DNA of 64,000 bases from Piscicola geometra (Eukaryota > Annelida > Clitellata > Hirudinida > Piscicolidae), in assembly GCA_943735955.1 (NCBI GenBank), contig OX030958.1:7937126-8001125 (forward strand). The letters run 5' to 3'. Each line of letters opens with the position of its first letter. The stretch's first letter is position 1. The position numbers and the translations under genes are program-made. The notes beneath the pieces are model-generated. The model worked only from the letters and a program-made list of their open reading frames with translations. It was not told where the DNA came from and searched no databases. This document shows positions 1-12,400 of the stretch, piece after piece.

Positions 1-3000
1 TAATTCTCTAAAAACATTTGCTCTGTTCACCAAATAGTTTTGTCTTTTGGAAAAATATAAAACGCCATTACAACAAGATAAAAACTGCATCTGCTCAATT
101 TGGCAATGCTTTTTCGAATGATGTCATATCTCAATGACATCTCTACATCCAGAATATGTTTCAAATAATGTATTAGATATATAATTAGATGTGAATACAT
201 ACATAAAAACATATTCAAACATAAATACAAATACAAGCGTATATACAAAAGTATACATACAAACATATGCAAAAATATGGAAGCATACAACTTCCATGCT
301 ATTTGCGAGGGAAAGAAGCAATTGTAGAGAGGAGATAATCTTTGGCTGTGGTTATGCAAGGAAGTGTTGGTTAAGTGGGATAAGCGAGGAAGCCTGAAGA
401 ATCTACCCCACATATTCATTTTTTTCTTTTTCGTTAGTTTTTTTCCTTTTTTCTGAAAAATTCAACATATTTTTATAATTTATATGATTGTCATTAGTAC
501 TTTTACTAAGACTTGGTACTAAGAGAGTAATTTATAAGTTTAAGACTTTCGAAAATAGAAAAACGATTAAAGCGGTTCTGAGGCTTGATTGGCTGAGAAG
601 CACTCACTCCACCCTTTTGAAGTGACTGACAGTTGCAGATCAACAATTTATGAAACTTCAGAAAAACATTTAATTTGAAATGTAGTTATGAGCATGAAAT
701 TTATATGATCAAAACTGTCTGATTTTTTAGACAACTAATTCATTAAATACTACTGGCTTTCAGGCGTTTACTTTTATTTCTTTTTTCAGTCTAGAAGGTT
801 ATGTGTAAACAAGTAAACTTGAGAAACTAATTCTGTCAAATTATAATGTTTAAAAAAACATTTTCAACTTTTAATGAAATATTGTATAATAACAGTAAAA
901 ATAGAAAAGATCCATAAGTTTTATTGAAAATGTTTTTTCACAACAAATACTATGCATAAATGCTCAATCGTGTTTGTGGGTGAACTTTTTCCACAACTCT
1001 CTTGGTTTCTTGATTTTTTTTCATGAATAAAATTCCATAAAACTTGTTACTAAAAAATTTATTTTCACAAATTTATTTTTTCAAGTTGTTTGCATAATGT
1101 GCGAAATAAAATTGTGTTTGAAAAGGGAAACGTGTTATCAATTTGGTATAGTTGTTTGTTTTATCAATAAAAACTCATCTAGTAATGATATACGATAAAA
1201 TAATTCTGTTAGAAATTAGATTGGTTCGGTTTGATTTCGACAGTTTTAAAGTTAGAGTTCGGTTAAATAACAATTTAGCTGAGTTCGAATTCAGTTAGTT
1301 TTTAAAAAGTTCTTGTCCGATGGTTTGTAATTCATTTTACGGAAAAAATATTTAGGTTTTTATTTCAAATCAAAACTTATTTTACTAATTTTGTTGGTAA
1401 AAAAAGTTGAAACTCTTTTTTAAAATGAATTGTTTATTTTAAAATGTTATATCTTATAAATAAATATTCAATATTTCATCTTCAAAAAGTATATAAATAA
1501 ATCAATAAAATAATTATTCGAAGAATAACTGTAATCTTTTTTCAAGCTTATCTTCAAAAATTCCTTCACTGATCATTTGTACATTTTCTTTTGAATCGAT
1601 CACGTCTTGCTTGCTGCATGATTTTTGACGCAGCAATTAAATGCTCTTCGGTGACGTGATGGAGGAAAAAGAATTCCTCATGATGATGAAATATTTGTTC
1701 ATTTTGAAATAAATCTTTCAGATCTCAGCAACCCAATTATGATGCAATTTTGATTTATGTGTTTTAGTTATTCATAGGTAATTTTATTTGAAGCATGATT
1801 TAAAAAGCAAAGATTTTTTAATTCCTTACAGTGCGTTTAAGATAATTTATATTAATTTTAAACTTTAAAAACCATTGAAATGATTTCTCAGCATCACATA
1901 GTTTTTTCAATTTAATGAGAAAAATTCAATTAGCACTTAAAAACTCCAAAATGATCTTTTATTGAAACTGCAGAAGTCTCACAAATTGAGGTTAAAGCTT
2001 GGATCGAAGAGATCAGTGCATTCAGCTGCGGCAGGTTGTTCTGACAGATTCGGAAATGTAGAAGATTAAGCTAAAAGCATTTAAAGCGCTATACTTTCAG
2101 GATTTAACAGGAAGCTTGGAAAGAGAAAACTTTAAATTAAAAATTGTTTTGGTGGGTCCTTCAAAATCTTCAAACATTTAAGATCACATTTTTATTTGTT
2201 AATTATCACTAATTAAATTAATAATAAAGTAAATTATCGAAGACTTTCCGTTCTGGTAATGATGTCGAGGAATGGAGATTACAAATCATTAGAGGCGAGA
2301 TTTCAAGGTTCGTTTGCTTACTATCGTGTCACAAACCTCGACTTCCGTATGCCTGGAATGGAGTGTGTACGTGCCCATGCACTTGCTTGTGTCTCTGCTT
2401 GTCGAACTGCATACGCTTATATACAGTGTATAATACATTCAATATTATACCCCAATGACAAGATAATACAATGTTTGAATGGGTTTTGTATGTCCCTGAG
2501 TATAACTCATATACAACGCCCAGTGGACTCACACACGCATACAGACACACTTCCACGACAGGGACTCAGAGCGACAGGAAGAGACAAGTGAAGGAGCATA
2601 CAGTGCCTAATTGGCAATCATTCTCCCGCGAACTCCTGCGTACCTCATCGATGACTTTTACTGTCTCTTGCACTCTACCTTCGCTGACTTTGTACATTTA
2701 GTCAAAATTATGTTAAAATACTTTTTTGAACTTTTACATAAATTGAAAATGCATAAAAGACATTTACCGTTTCTTTATTTCCTCTGAAACGGGAGAAGTT
2801 TGACGCAGAGTTGACAAGTAACCGCAAAATTGTTTTTTCGGGGCTCATTCGGGCATCAACTTCGAAGTTATCCTATTTTAAATTATTCTCCTATTCAATC
2901 AACCTTTCAAGCGTTTTTCGATACTTATTTTTTCTTTACACACTACATTTATGATTCGTATTACAAGTGAGTTAAAAGCTACTCTAACCTCACAGCATTT

Positions 3001-3214
3001 CATCATGAGCGTCGAATCTTCCTGCCACCACGTAATTCTTCCCCACCACTTCATCGCCATGGTAACAAGGTCGTTAGGGGCGACCAAGAACAGCGTAATG
3101 TCACGTTGTGTTGGTCGCGTGGGCAGGCGATGAAATGGAAGTGATATGCGCCGTTGTCTGTTTGCTTGCTGAGGGGAGAAATTATTGCGAAAGGCTCTTA
3201 ATTGGCTCGTTTGT
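1..3214. other. Intergenic, AT-rich, no gene recognised
   Basis: I see no convincing exon here. Open stretches are short, low in complexity and lack recognisable domains. The sequence is AT-rich with poly-T/poly-A runs. A stretch at about 2320-2690 is less AT-rich and open in more than one frame, but it matches no family I know and shows no splice-linked partner. Confidence 0.5.
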
Positions 3215-3370
3215 CGCTGTCTTTGTTTGTGTCGCTGTGTGTGTGTGTGTGTGTTTGTATGTGTGTGTGTTTGTGTGTTTGTGTTTGTGTGTGTCGCTGT
3301 GTGTTTGTGTGTGTGTTTGTGTTTGTGTGTGTGTGTGTGTTTGTGTGTTTGTGCATGTGTGTGTGTTTAC
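3215..3370. repeat. Interrupted (GT)n microsatellite
   Basis: About 150 bp of GT dinucleotides broken by TTT, TCGC and CAT interruptions. All forward frames stay open across it and encode only Cys/Val strings, an artefact of the repeat. Confidence 0.95.
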
Positions 3371-3600
3371 TGGGTGTGTTTATTTTTTACCAATTTTCAA
3401 TTGTGAAGAATTTGAATGCTTCGTGCACCTACGATCGACATTTTGAACAGTTTTTTTCTTTTTCGGCAATTTCATTACAAATTTTTTTTTAATTCTGCTA
3501 TTTTCACACAAACCAAAAAAATTCCCAAACCCAAAAATACGCACATAAACATCCAAACAAACAAACAACTCACTAAGAAAAAAACTTTCAAAAGCACACA

Positions 3601-3741
3601 TCCATTCAAACAACCACACACAGACACAACACGCAAAAGCACACATACAAGCACACGAACAGCCACACATTCATTCAAACAACCACACACAGACACAAAA
3701 CGCAAAAGCACAAACACAAGCACACGAACACCCACTCACAT
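3601..3741. repeat. Two-copy 69-bp tandem duplication
   Basis: A unit of about 69 bp beginning CATTCAAACAACCACACACA occurs twice head to tail with few differences. It is rich in ACACA and CAAACA and continues a simple CA/CAAA-rich stretch that starts near 3500. Confidence 0.85.
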
Positions 3742-4428
3742 ATGAAAGAAGTGAGTGCCTCTGAAGAGTTCTTGAGATGGGAGTCCGCTCAATCAGCCAA
3801 GGCGCTTTTATGCTCTTGTGTGTGTTCGTGTGTGTTTTTAAATATGAAAACTTAATTAAAGTTTAAATTAAAATACGAAGAATATTGTTTTAATCCCTTG
3901 AATGAACGTTGTGTTTTCTGTTTTAAAAAAATAGGCGGTTGAGTTGGACTACATATGATAAATTTCTTGAAAATGACCTAATCACTAATTTAGTATTTGA
4001 CTCAGAACAGTATTCACTTGTCATTCTTCGGCTCCCTCAATGCATCCATGCGACATTAACGCTTTGTCAATGAATTTGAAAGGTGGAGACAAGCCTTGTC
4101 GAGTCATTACATGCAAGTTATGGACATGTTCGTGCTTATGTGGCTGCTGTTAAAGATAATAACTATACATACTAGAAGAATGTTTTTTTATAGTACTAAT
4201 TTTAGTCTATCATAATTAGTAATTATTATTAGTAATCATAATTAGTAATTATTAATTACAATAGAATTAAGAACGTTTTTGAATATTTTTACTAAATTAA
4301 TTCAGTTTTATAATAAGTCCAGCATAATTTTAACAAAAACTTTAGACTTTTTTGAGCCTAACTTTGAAGGATTCAATACATTTAAGATGAATCAATTAGC
4401 TAATTTGAAATAACAGTTTAAAATTTCA

Positions 4429-4790
4429 CCGTGAAATACCAGTTTGTTCGGACACTCATATTGTTTAGACCATACCGTGAAACTCACTTTCAGTAAAAAT
4501 ACTTTTTTGGGTTATTAATTCGAACATACATTTCAAAACTAGAATATCTATGGTGGTTAGGATTAGGGTTAAGGTTAGGGCGAATACTAATATTACTCGA
4601 AACTGAATTTAAATTAAATTCTGAAAACTTTAATTTGTCTGATAATAGAAAGACTAATGAGCAACAAAAACAATATTTATCAATTTAGAATCTTTTGAAA
4701 TTAGCTGGAGATGAAAAATCTATATTTTCGTACATTTGAAAAAATAATTACTTAAAAGTGTGCGAAGATATTGGTGTTTAACGGTATTTT
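4429..4790 (+). repeat. Dispersed repeat family A, copy 1
   Basis: It starts at CCGTGAAATACCAG and matches, in order and over about 300 bp, the copy at 20938-21240. Shared blocks include the CCGTGAAATACCAG end, an AACTAGAAT..TATGGTGGT block, an AGAA(A/C)..TAATGAGCA block, CAATATTTATCAATT and a TCGTACATTT block. The same end sequence lies in inverse orientation at 15184-15197. A non-autonomous transposon is the likely source, but I found no coding remnant. Confidence 0.7.
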
Positions 4791-6296
4791 CTAATTTTAA
4801 AAGGATAAAAACGAAAAAGAAGCTTTAAATTTAAATCAAACTGTAAACTTAAAAATTTGAAGTTAAATATAATTATAACTAGCATTATAATAATAGTATT
4901 TGAAGCTACAAATTATACTTCTTTTATATATAATTTGTTTGAATATGAAAACGAGTTCTTTTGCAACTGCCTAAAATATTATATTTACAGAATATTCCAT
5001 AGGTTTCAATAGGAATAAGAATTTTTTATTTCTTGAATCATATTGATTGATTTTAAATTTCAACAGCATGAAAGTCTTCTGCAACACGCAATATATCGTT
5101 TAATTTTTTTAATATTTAATTTTTTTTTCTTATACCATTAAATCATTTTAAGACGTTTAAAAGAATTTTTAGTTTTTTATATTTCTATATTTTTTAAAAA
5201 CATTTTTTTCTATTTGTTTTCTGTGTTTTCTTCAGTTTGGAAGTCACAAACAATGATGTACAAACTCAATTCAATTAAATTCATCAGTGTTAGTTGGCAT
5301 GATTAAGTCTCACTGATCCAGGAAACAGTGGATTGAAGTTCATGATCATTGGTTATCTTCATGGGTCTGGGAGTATTTATTTGAGATACACAGATGCTTC
5401 AACACAATAATTGGTGTCGTTTTTTGTTGTTGAAATATTACATTTCCAAATTCATTGTTTGTACACTTGTTTTAGCTCCAATGTTACTTATGATAAGATT
5501 AAATACATATTGTATTTATGATTATTTTAGTTATTGAAATATTGTCGGGAAATAACTAAAAGGCAAAAAAATGTATTCAATCTTCGATTGAGGTTCATAC
5601 AACAAAGTATTTTAACGATTTTCCATCAACTTTTAATCCAATTTATTCATGTCTTTAAAAGTCCATATGGTTTACTAAAAACCTTAAAAAATATACAGTA
5701 TTAAAAATTGTGTTTAAATTTACATTGTAAATTTTGTTATTATTGACAACTTTGAAATGAAAATGTACTTTTAACGATTTTCCGGACTCTATCGATTGAA
5801 AAATAATATCGATCGATGTTATTCAACAAAAACAATGTTTAAAGCATTTTGATTTTATAAATTAAAACAATTAAACTTTTCGCAAAATTCAGTTTGAAAT
5901 ACTACATAAATATTATCAACTTTGTATGACAATGGAAAACAGATACATTTAAAAGGAGGATAGCATTCATAATGATGTCACTCTGGAACTCAAACTGTAT
6001 TTCCAGATTAATATTGGTTACACTACATACATTTGTACAGGGTTCTTCGTTTTGATTATGTGCAAGAATCGTTTTGAGAATCGAACAATTTAAAAAACTC
6101 AATAAATCATAATAAAAATAAAAATTCAGCAATTTAAATAAATAAATCAGTATTGAAAAGTTTTAGTAAACTAAAAACAAATAAAATAACAACTGTCATA
6201 AATAAAGTAATAATCTGAGAGTCATAAGTGTTTTTATAATCGAGAAAGATTTAAAGCTCGTTGGTGCACTGACTTATGGATCTCAAAGAGTCTCCA
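4791..6296. other. Intergenic, no gene recognised
   Basis: AT-rich sequence with no convincing coding exon on either strand. It lies just beyond the 3' end of the protocadherin gene, so part of it may be 3' UTR. Confidence 0.4.
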
Positions 6297-6458
6297 GTCA
6301 CTATTCTGAGGTAATAGGCCAATTCACAAGCTCCCTGTTACTATTCGGAGGTAAAAGTCAATTTTTAAATCTTCGTGTCCATATTCTGAAGTAGTAAGTC
6401 AATTCTTGAAACACATTGTCACTGTTCTGAGGTATAATATCAATTCTCAAATCTCGGG
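6297..6458. repeat. 40-bp minisatellite, four units
   Basis: Four units begin at 6297, 6337, 6377 and 6418. Each contains a variant of CTATTCTGAGGTA, followed by TCAATT and then a short CTC/CTTG tail. Units are 40-41 bp and 70-80% alike by eye. The array ends against the protocadherin stop codon at 6460-6462, so in the transcript it would be the start of the 3' UTR. Confidence 0.8.
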
Positions 6459-6459
6459 T

Positions 6460-9400
6460 CTACTTGGTGGCAACGTGGACTTGATCACTGTCCATGCCAC
6501 TGTCACAGCAACAGGAACCACTCATCTCACTCTCAGAAGCATCTTCGTTCAACTTGTTTCTGGGGGCTTGCAACTGTTGTTGTTGTTGTAGTAGTTGTTG
6601 CGTTGTGTTGTTGGGGTTGTTGAGCTTGTTTGCATGCGTTTTTGGAATGGTGGTGAGGTTGTTGTTGTTGGTGTTGTTGATGGTGGAAGTGGTGTTGTTG
6701 TCGTTGCTGTTACTGGAGATGGTCAAGTTGGAGTTGGTGACTTTGTGCTTCAAATCGTACTGTGGGTGACAAATAATTTAGTAAAGTATTTATACCTCTG
6801 GGTAGATAAAACAAGTTTTCAGAACTAATAATTGTTATGAACTCAAAACAAATTATCAATAAAAAAACAACTCTAAAAGTGGAAATAAAAATTCTGTTTT
6901 GAAATTAAAGCTCAAGAGTTATGGCTGTAGAGATAAAAGGGAGATGAAAAAGTATGAATGATGCCCGGCTGCTGAAAGTGCCGTTGTGAGTTGCTATCAC
7001 AACAATGGCCGATTAGAGATGATGTATCGGTGAATTTGATGCCTTTCTATGGAATTTCATTCATCTCTTAGCACTTTTTCTAAAATTATTTTTCAAGAAT
7101 CAATCAGGTTTTAAGTTTTTCCCTTAAGTTCGCAAAGTTTCTCAGAGATTTAACAAATAATAATAAATGCCTCTTTTAGATTTTTTATTGAAAAGAAAAA
7201 TATATTTTCATAGTATTTTCTCTGTAGATTTGAGTTTTCTAAACATTTCTTTACGAAAATACACTTTTGTCGAATCTTTCTTCTTTTCAAAAATTTATTT
7301 AAGTTTAAATAAACATTAAAACACTTAAAATAACTTCACAAGCGAAGCTGCGGGCACTTACTAGTTTAAATCTAATTTTATTTTTGTTTCATTCGACGTA
7401 TCTTAAAAAACGAGACTGAAACCCAATCCTCATTAACTAGCTTGTTAGTCTTTGAAACACTTCTTTCAAAAAAATTGTTTTTAGAACTATTTAAAAAAAA
7501 ATTCTACATTCTTTCATTTTCGTCTTAACTCACTTGTTTGTCCAGCAGGTAGGTTTATTACAGCTATAAACGAAGCATTCCGAGATGGAATTCCAGGCTT
7601 CTTTCCTCGAAATTTTTATGAACTCGATATGAGATCTGGCGTGCTTTTATATTTACATAACCGGTGGAAGTTATTTGCATTTTATCAATCAACTATAAAC
7701 CAAACACTAACCGATTCTTGCTATTGATACTCGATGTTTTTCCGATTTAAAAAAAGCACGAACCCACTACTGTATCTTTATTGTCGAGCTATTGGAGAAA
7801 TTATCGATCCTACGAGTCGTCCGTTAAGAAGGCTGTTGTAATCTTGAGTGTTTCAGTTTTTCAGTAAAACGCCTTCAAACTCTTTTTTATTTTTCATAAA
7901 CTGCGAGTTTCTTAATTCCGTGATTAAAGTTTTTTTATTAATAGAGTTTGAAAAGCGTGGTTCAGGTTTCATAATAAAGTGTTTTTCGAAGTGATCTTTT
8001 ATTGCTGCTCTCAAGAGAAAATATTATTTCCATGTTTTAATGTTTCTTGAGTGTCTTGCTTGAGATGTTTTTTTAAGCTCATTGCTGAGTTAGAAAAGTC
8101 TAAACAACATAATGAAGAAATAATTCCAAAATACGAAAAAATGGAGGTGATACTTGCCATGATAAGACGTGCATACTCATTATCAATCTTCCCGCTATAC
8201 ATCTTGCCTTGGAGCAGTTATCATTCTCCAATCTATTATCTCCTGCGGTACCTCTGTCCGCTCCTTCTCCTGACTGATGATCTCGTGAAAATGGAAAATG
8301 AACTTCCGAAATGTGATAGCGCGTGCTTCGTCGATTGATGGCGATTTAATAGATTGCTGTGGTGTTGATAACGAGCAGTTGCCGAAAATCTTCTGTTCAT
8401 GGCCCACAAAGAGTTGTTAATAGAGAATAATTTCTTGCAAAAGTAGAAAAATTTCAACAAGAATGTAAATTTTTTACCCACTAAATATCTTACAGACAAC
8501 TTTGGAAAGATTGTTTGTTAGAGGCAATCATTCATTGATAAAAAAACCTACAATGATGAAAAGAGTTTTAAAGATATTTATAGCGTAGATTGGAAACTTG
8601 AATTCACTACAAATGGCCCGGAATGATGCCTATCCATCAAACGAAACCTTATTGATTCATGCCACGCAAATTGGCAACATTTACATTAATAATATTGATG
8701 TTGATTTTTGAATTATTTTTCTTTTTTGATGAATATATAGTCAATGGCGTTTTTCTGTAATTGTTTGCTTAGAGGGATGTTTGCATTGCAGAAAAATGAA
8801 TTATAAGTGCCGTTTGGATACAAACCATTATTTTATTTTCCAGAGTTGTTCAAACAGAAAAAATTATTTCGTAAAAACAGTTTTTTTCTACAAATTTCAT
8901 CAATATTTGCACGTATTCAAAAATAACTAGAATAGTTTTAGACTGTGAAAAAATTGTGAGAAATTCACAATTTACATTCAAAAAACTCTTTTTCTAAATA
9001 CATATGGAATTTAATTACAGAGCATATTGCATTTAAACAAAGCGTTGTATTTTAAGTTATTCATTTTATGGTTCTCGGCGTCCACTATTCAGTCCACTGG
9101 CGTGTTTGTATTTTATTGCCCTTATACTCTTCTTTTTTTATAGAAACTTTGTGGAAAAACAAAAAAGTATTTTTTGTATTCATTTCATATCACTTGGAAG
9201 CTTCAACGTAATTTGAGAATAAAATATCGAGACAAGTATATCAAAGCATAGGAGGATATCAAATGTTCTGGAACATAAATGTTTTATTGGCAATTTATTG
9301 ATACAACATGGAATAAAAAATATTTTTAGTTCAAGCAGCATTGTAACCAGGAACTTGAGTTCGAGAATTTTTCATTAAGCCCATTTTAAAAGAGTTCTAA

Positions 9401-12400
9401 CAGAATTAGACTAATTAAAAGAAACCTTCTTTTTTGGAAATGTTTCGAAATTCAAAGTTGTTTCAATTACGTTTTTTTTGTAAGATTTATTCTATTTTCT
9501 TATTATAGACTTCTTTATTTGTTGAAGGCGTGTCTTTAAGCACCATTTACATTCTTTAATGTTTTTCAAAGACTTTTTCGCATCGCGAAAGATTGATAAA
9601 TACTTCTAAAAATACTTCTAGAACCAAGTGGATTTTAAACTTAGGAATTCAGTAGTGGAATAATCTTTTTGAAGATTTAAAAATGAAAATATACTTGTTT
9701 TGAAGGAATGTAATATAAATAAAATAAATATTTTATATAAAAAACTTAAGTACTGTGAACAATTTGAACAATTAGTAAAATTTAAATTAATAAAACTAAA
9801 ATATCGATTTGAAACAAAAGCTTTTAAATAACAAAATGAAATATAATCATGGACTTGTTTGCGTTTTACCCTCGGTGCCTGCCTTCTGTGCATCTTGATG
9901 AGGGAGGCGTTGTGGCAGTAGTGGTGTGAGCTGAAATAGGGGCCTTGGCGGTGAAGTCCGTGGTTGTGAGAGTGGTTGTGGTGATGAGGGTGACGGTGGT
10001 GATGACGGCTGTCCAAACGATTCGCTTGAGATTTCTTAGAAAGTTTCTGACAAGAAAAAGCCTGGAGTTTGATTGAACATTAAAAGAATATTAATCTCAT
10101 TTATTTTAAATATTGGCGATTGTTACATTTTTCTTGAATATTTTCATATTAATGCATTTTTTAATTACCAAATCCGGTTCTTTATCTACACAATCAATTT
10201 ATTGAGAGCTCATTAAAGAATATCCGAACCTTTTTATGCACCAGTGACTCGTGAGTGTCTGATTCATAGTTCTTTCCTTTGTTGTCTTCGTCGTTGTTTT
10301 CCGCATCAAATTTGTTGCACTTGACGTCGTCGGTGATGGCGCAACTTCTGATGCTGCTGTAACTGTTGTAGCAGCAACAGCGACTTTTGCATTGGTTGTT
10401 CTTGTTGATGTTGCTGTAGTGGCATTTGTTGTTGTATTGACAAAAGGTGGTTGTTGTTAGGGGAGTGGTAGCGCTTGATTTGATGGCCATTTCGTTGCTG
10501 GTGGGAGAGAAGTTGGAACGGTTGCGTTCAACGCAGTTGTGGGCGGAACAGCAAGACTGCTTCGACTCGATACTCTGCACACTCAACTCCTTCCACGTGT
10601 CGTTTTCTTCCTCCGTTCCCACCCAGTTGTCGTCTACTTTCAAGCCTGCGTACCCCCCTCCCACTCCACAACTGCTTCCAGCGATCAAAGAGTTCTGCAT
10701 CAGTTTCTTGTCGGTGTAACAGGAGTTCGACAAGGCAATAGAGCTTTCCAATGCATTCTTGTTTCGTTTTCGCCTCTTGATTCGCTTGCACATCACGGCG
10801 GAGGCGACGATCGTCACGAGACAAAGGACGCTAGCGATGACGCAGCAGATGGTGAATAATAAAGGAAGCACGTGCCTTTGATCTAAGCCGTACCATTCCA
10901 CGCTCTCTTCCCTCACCGCTGCCGTGTCTTGCAAATGTGCCAATCCGGCCTTGGAGTTGTTAACGTCGATGAAGAGGAGAGAGAGTGAGGAAAGGGAGGG
11001 AACACCAGAGTCCTCAGCCAGCAAGGTCAACTTGTAAGTCTTCTCTTCACTCAAGGCTTTCAAGCTGACAACCTCACCACTCGTTCGATCCACTTCAAAC
11101 ATCGGCTCTCGCGGTTTTTTGGCTTTTCCTTCGAGGTCACGGCTCTTGGGAGCGTTATCGTAAGCATCATTAACGTTGTTTTTGTCGTCAAACTGCTCGA
11201 CTTTAATGATAGAGTATGCCACTTGCGAGTTGCCGCCCACCCCGTCTTCGTCGCCAGCCTCCACGACGCAAACAACCTCACCCGGCGCGTGTGAAGTCGC
11301 TACGGTGACCCTGTTATTAAGAGCCGATGGGAACTTGAATGAAGGAGCGTTGTCATTTTCGTCGATTACTTCGATGCTGACATTAGCGAGCGAAAACACG
11401 CTGGCTGATCCTTTGTGGGACTCGTGTGCAGAAACAGGGTTGAAGGCCTTGACTACGAGGTTGAACACATCTCTTTCTTCTCGGTCGAATCTTGCGTTTG
11501 TGCTGATGATTCCAGTATTTTCGTCAATTTGAAAGACGGAAGAAGTTAAGGAAGGGACCAGCTCAAAAAGTATTTCTTTAAAAGCAGGTGTCACATCCGC
11601 ATCCGTAGCCTTCACTTGACCGAGAATGTTCTCTTGGCTCTGAGAGTTTTCCACGATTTTGAATGTATAATGAGGCTGGTCGAAAACTGGTTTTTCGTCG
11701 TTTTGATCGATGATCGATATGATCACAGGCATCCACGACCAGTTCGTCAAAGCGTCATCGTCTTCGTTCGCGTCGTCTTCAAGGAATTCGTAGGCGATTG
11801 CCTTGTAGTTGAGCTCTGCTGGCATGCTTTCGTAGTCGAATGAGACGAGTGCAATGAGATGGGCACTGCGTTCATCCAGCTGCACCAGGTTCATCACGTT
11901 GTAGTTCAGTCGGTCTTCCAGATCCACGCCTGCTTTACTGATTTCTAGCCTATCAGAGTCAGCACCGTGAGTATTCAGTTCAGAGGTTTCTTTCCTGTTG
12001 AATATGTATTTCATGTTTTGAGAAACGTTCACCATGGGTTGAAGGGCGTAGAAAGTGTTGGAATTTTCTGGAGTGTCGAGATCTTGGGCTGTTAGAGTGG
12101 CCAACAACTTTCCAACTTCGTTTCCTTCTTCCACGCTGATTCGAATCTGCTTATCGGTGAAACTGGGTCTGTTGTCGTTGACATCAGTGACTCGTACATG
12201 GACGAGACTGGTCGAGGTTCTCTGTGGTCTTCCCTGGTCGAAGCACTGCACCACGATCTCGTAGTAGGGCACAGTCTCTCGGTCGAGTGACTTTGCTGTT
12301 TCAAGCTTGTAACCGTCTTCGTAATAAGAGATCAACTTGAAGTGGTTCAAAAAAGAGGTTTTCTTATTGTTAGAACTCGCTTCTATTGTTTCGTTCTGCT

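Noticed and set aside
2259..2701. Overlapping open frames on both strands
   Set aside because: No domain, no start context and no splice partners; composition varies by frame and looks like chance in a locally less AT-rich stretch.
3601..3741. CRISPR-like array
   Set aside because: Only two adjacent copies without unique spacers, in a eukaryotic simple-repeat context.
8011..8499. Cluster of small open frames on both strands
   Set aside because: No recognisable family; overlapping frames on opposite strands and lack of acceptor/donor pairs suggest chance.
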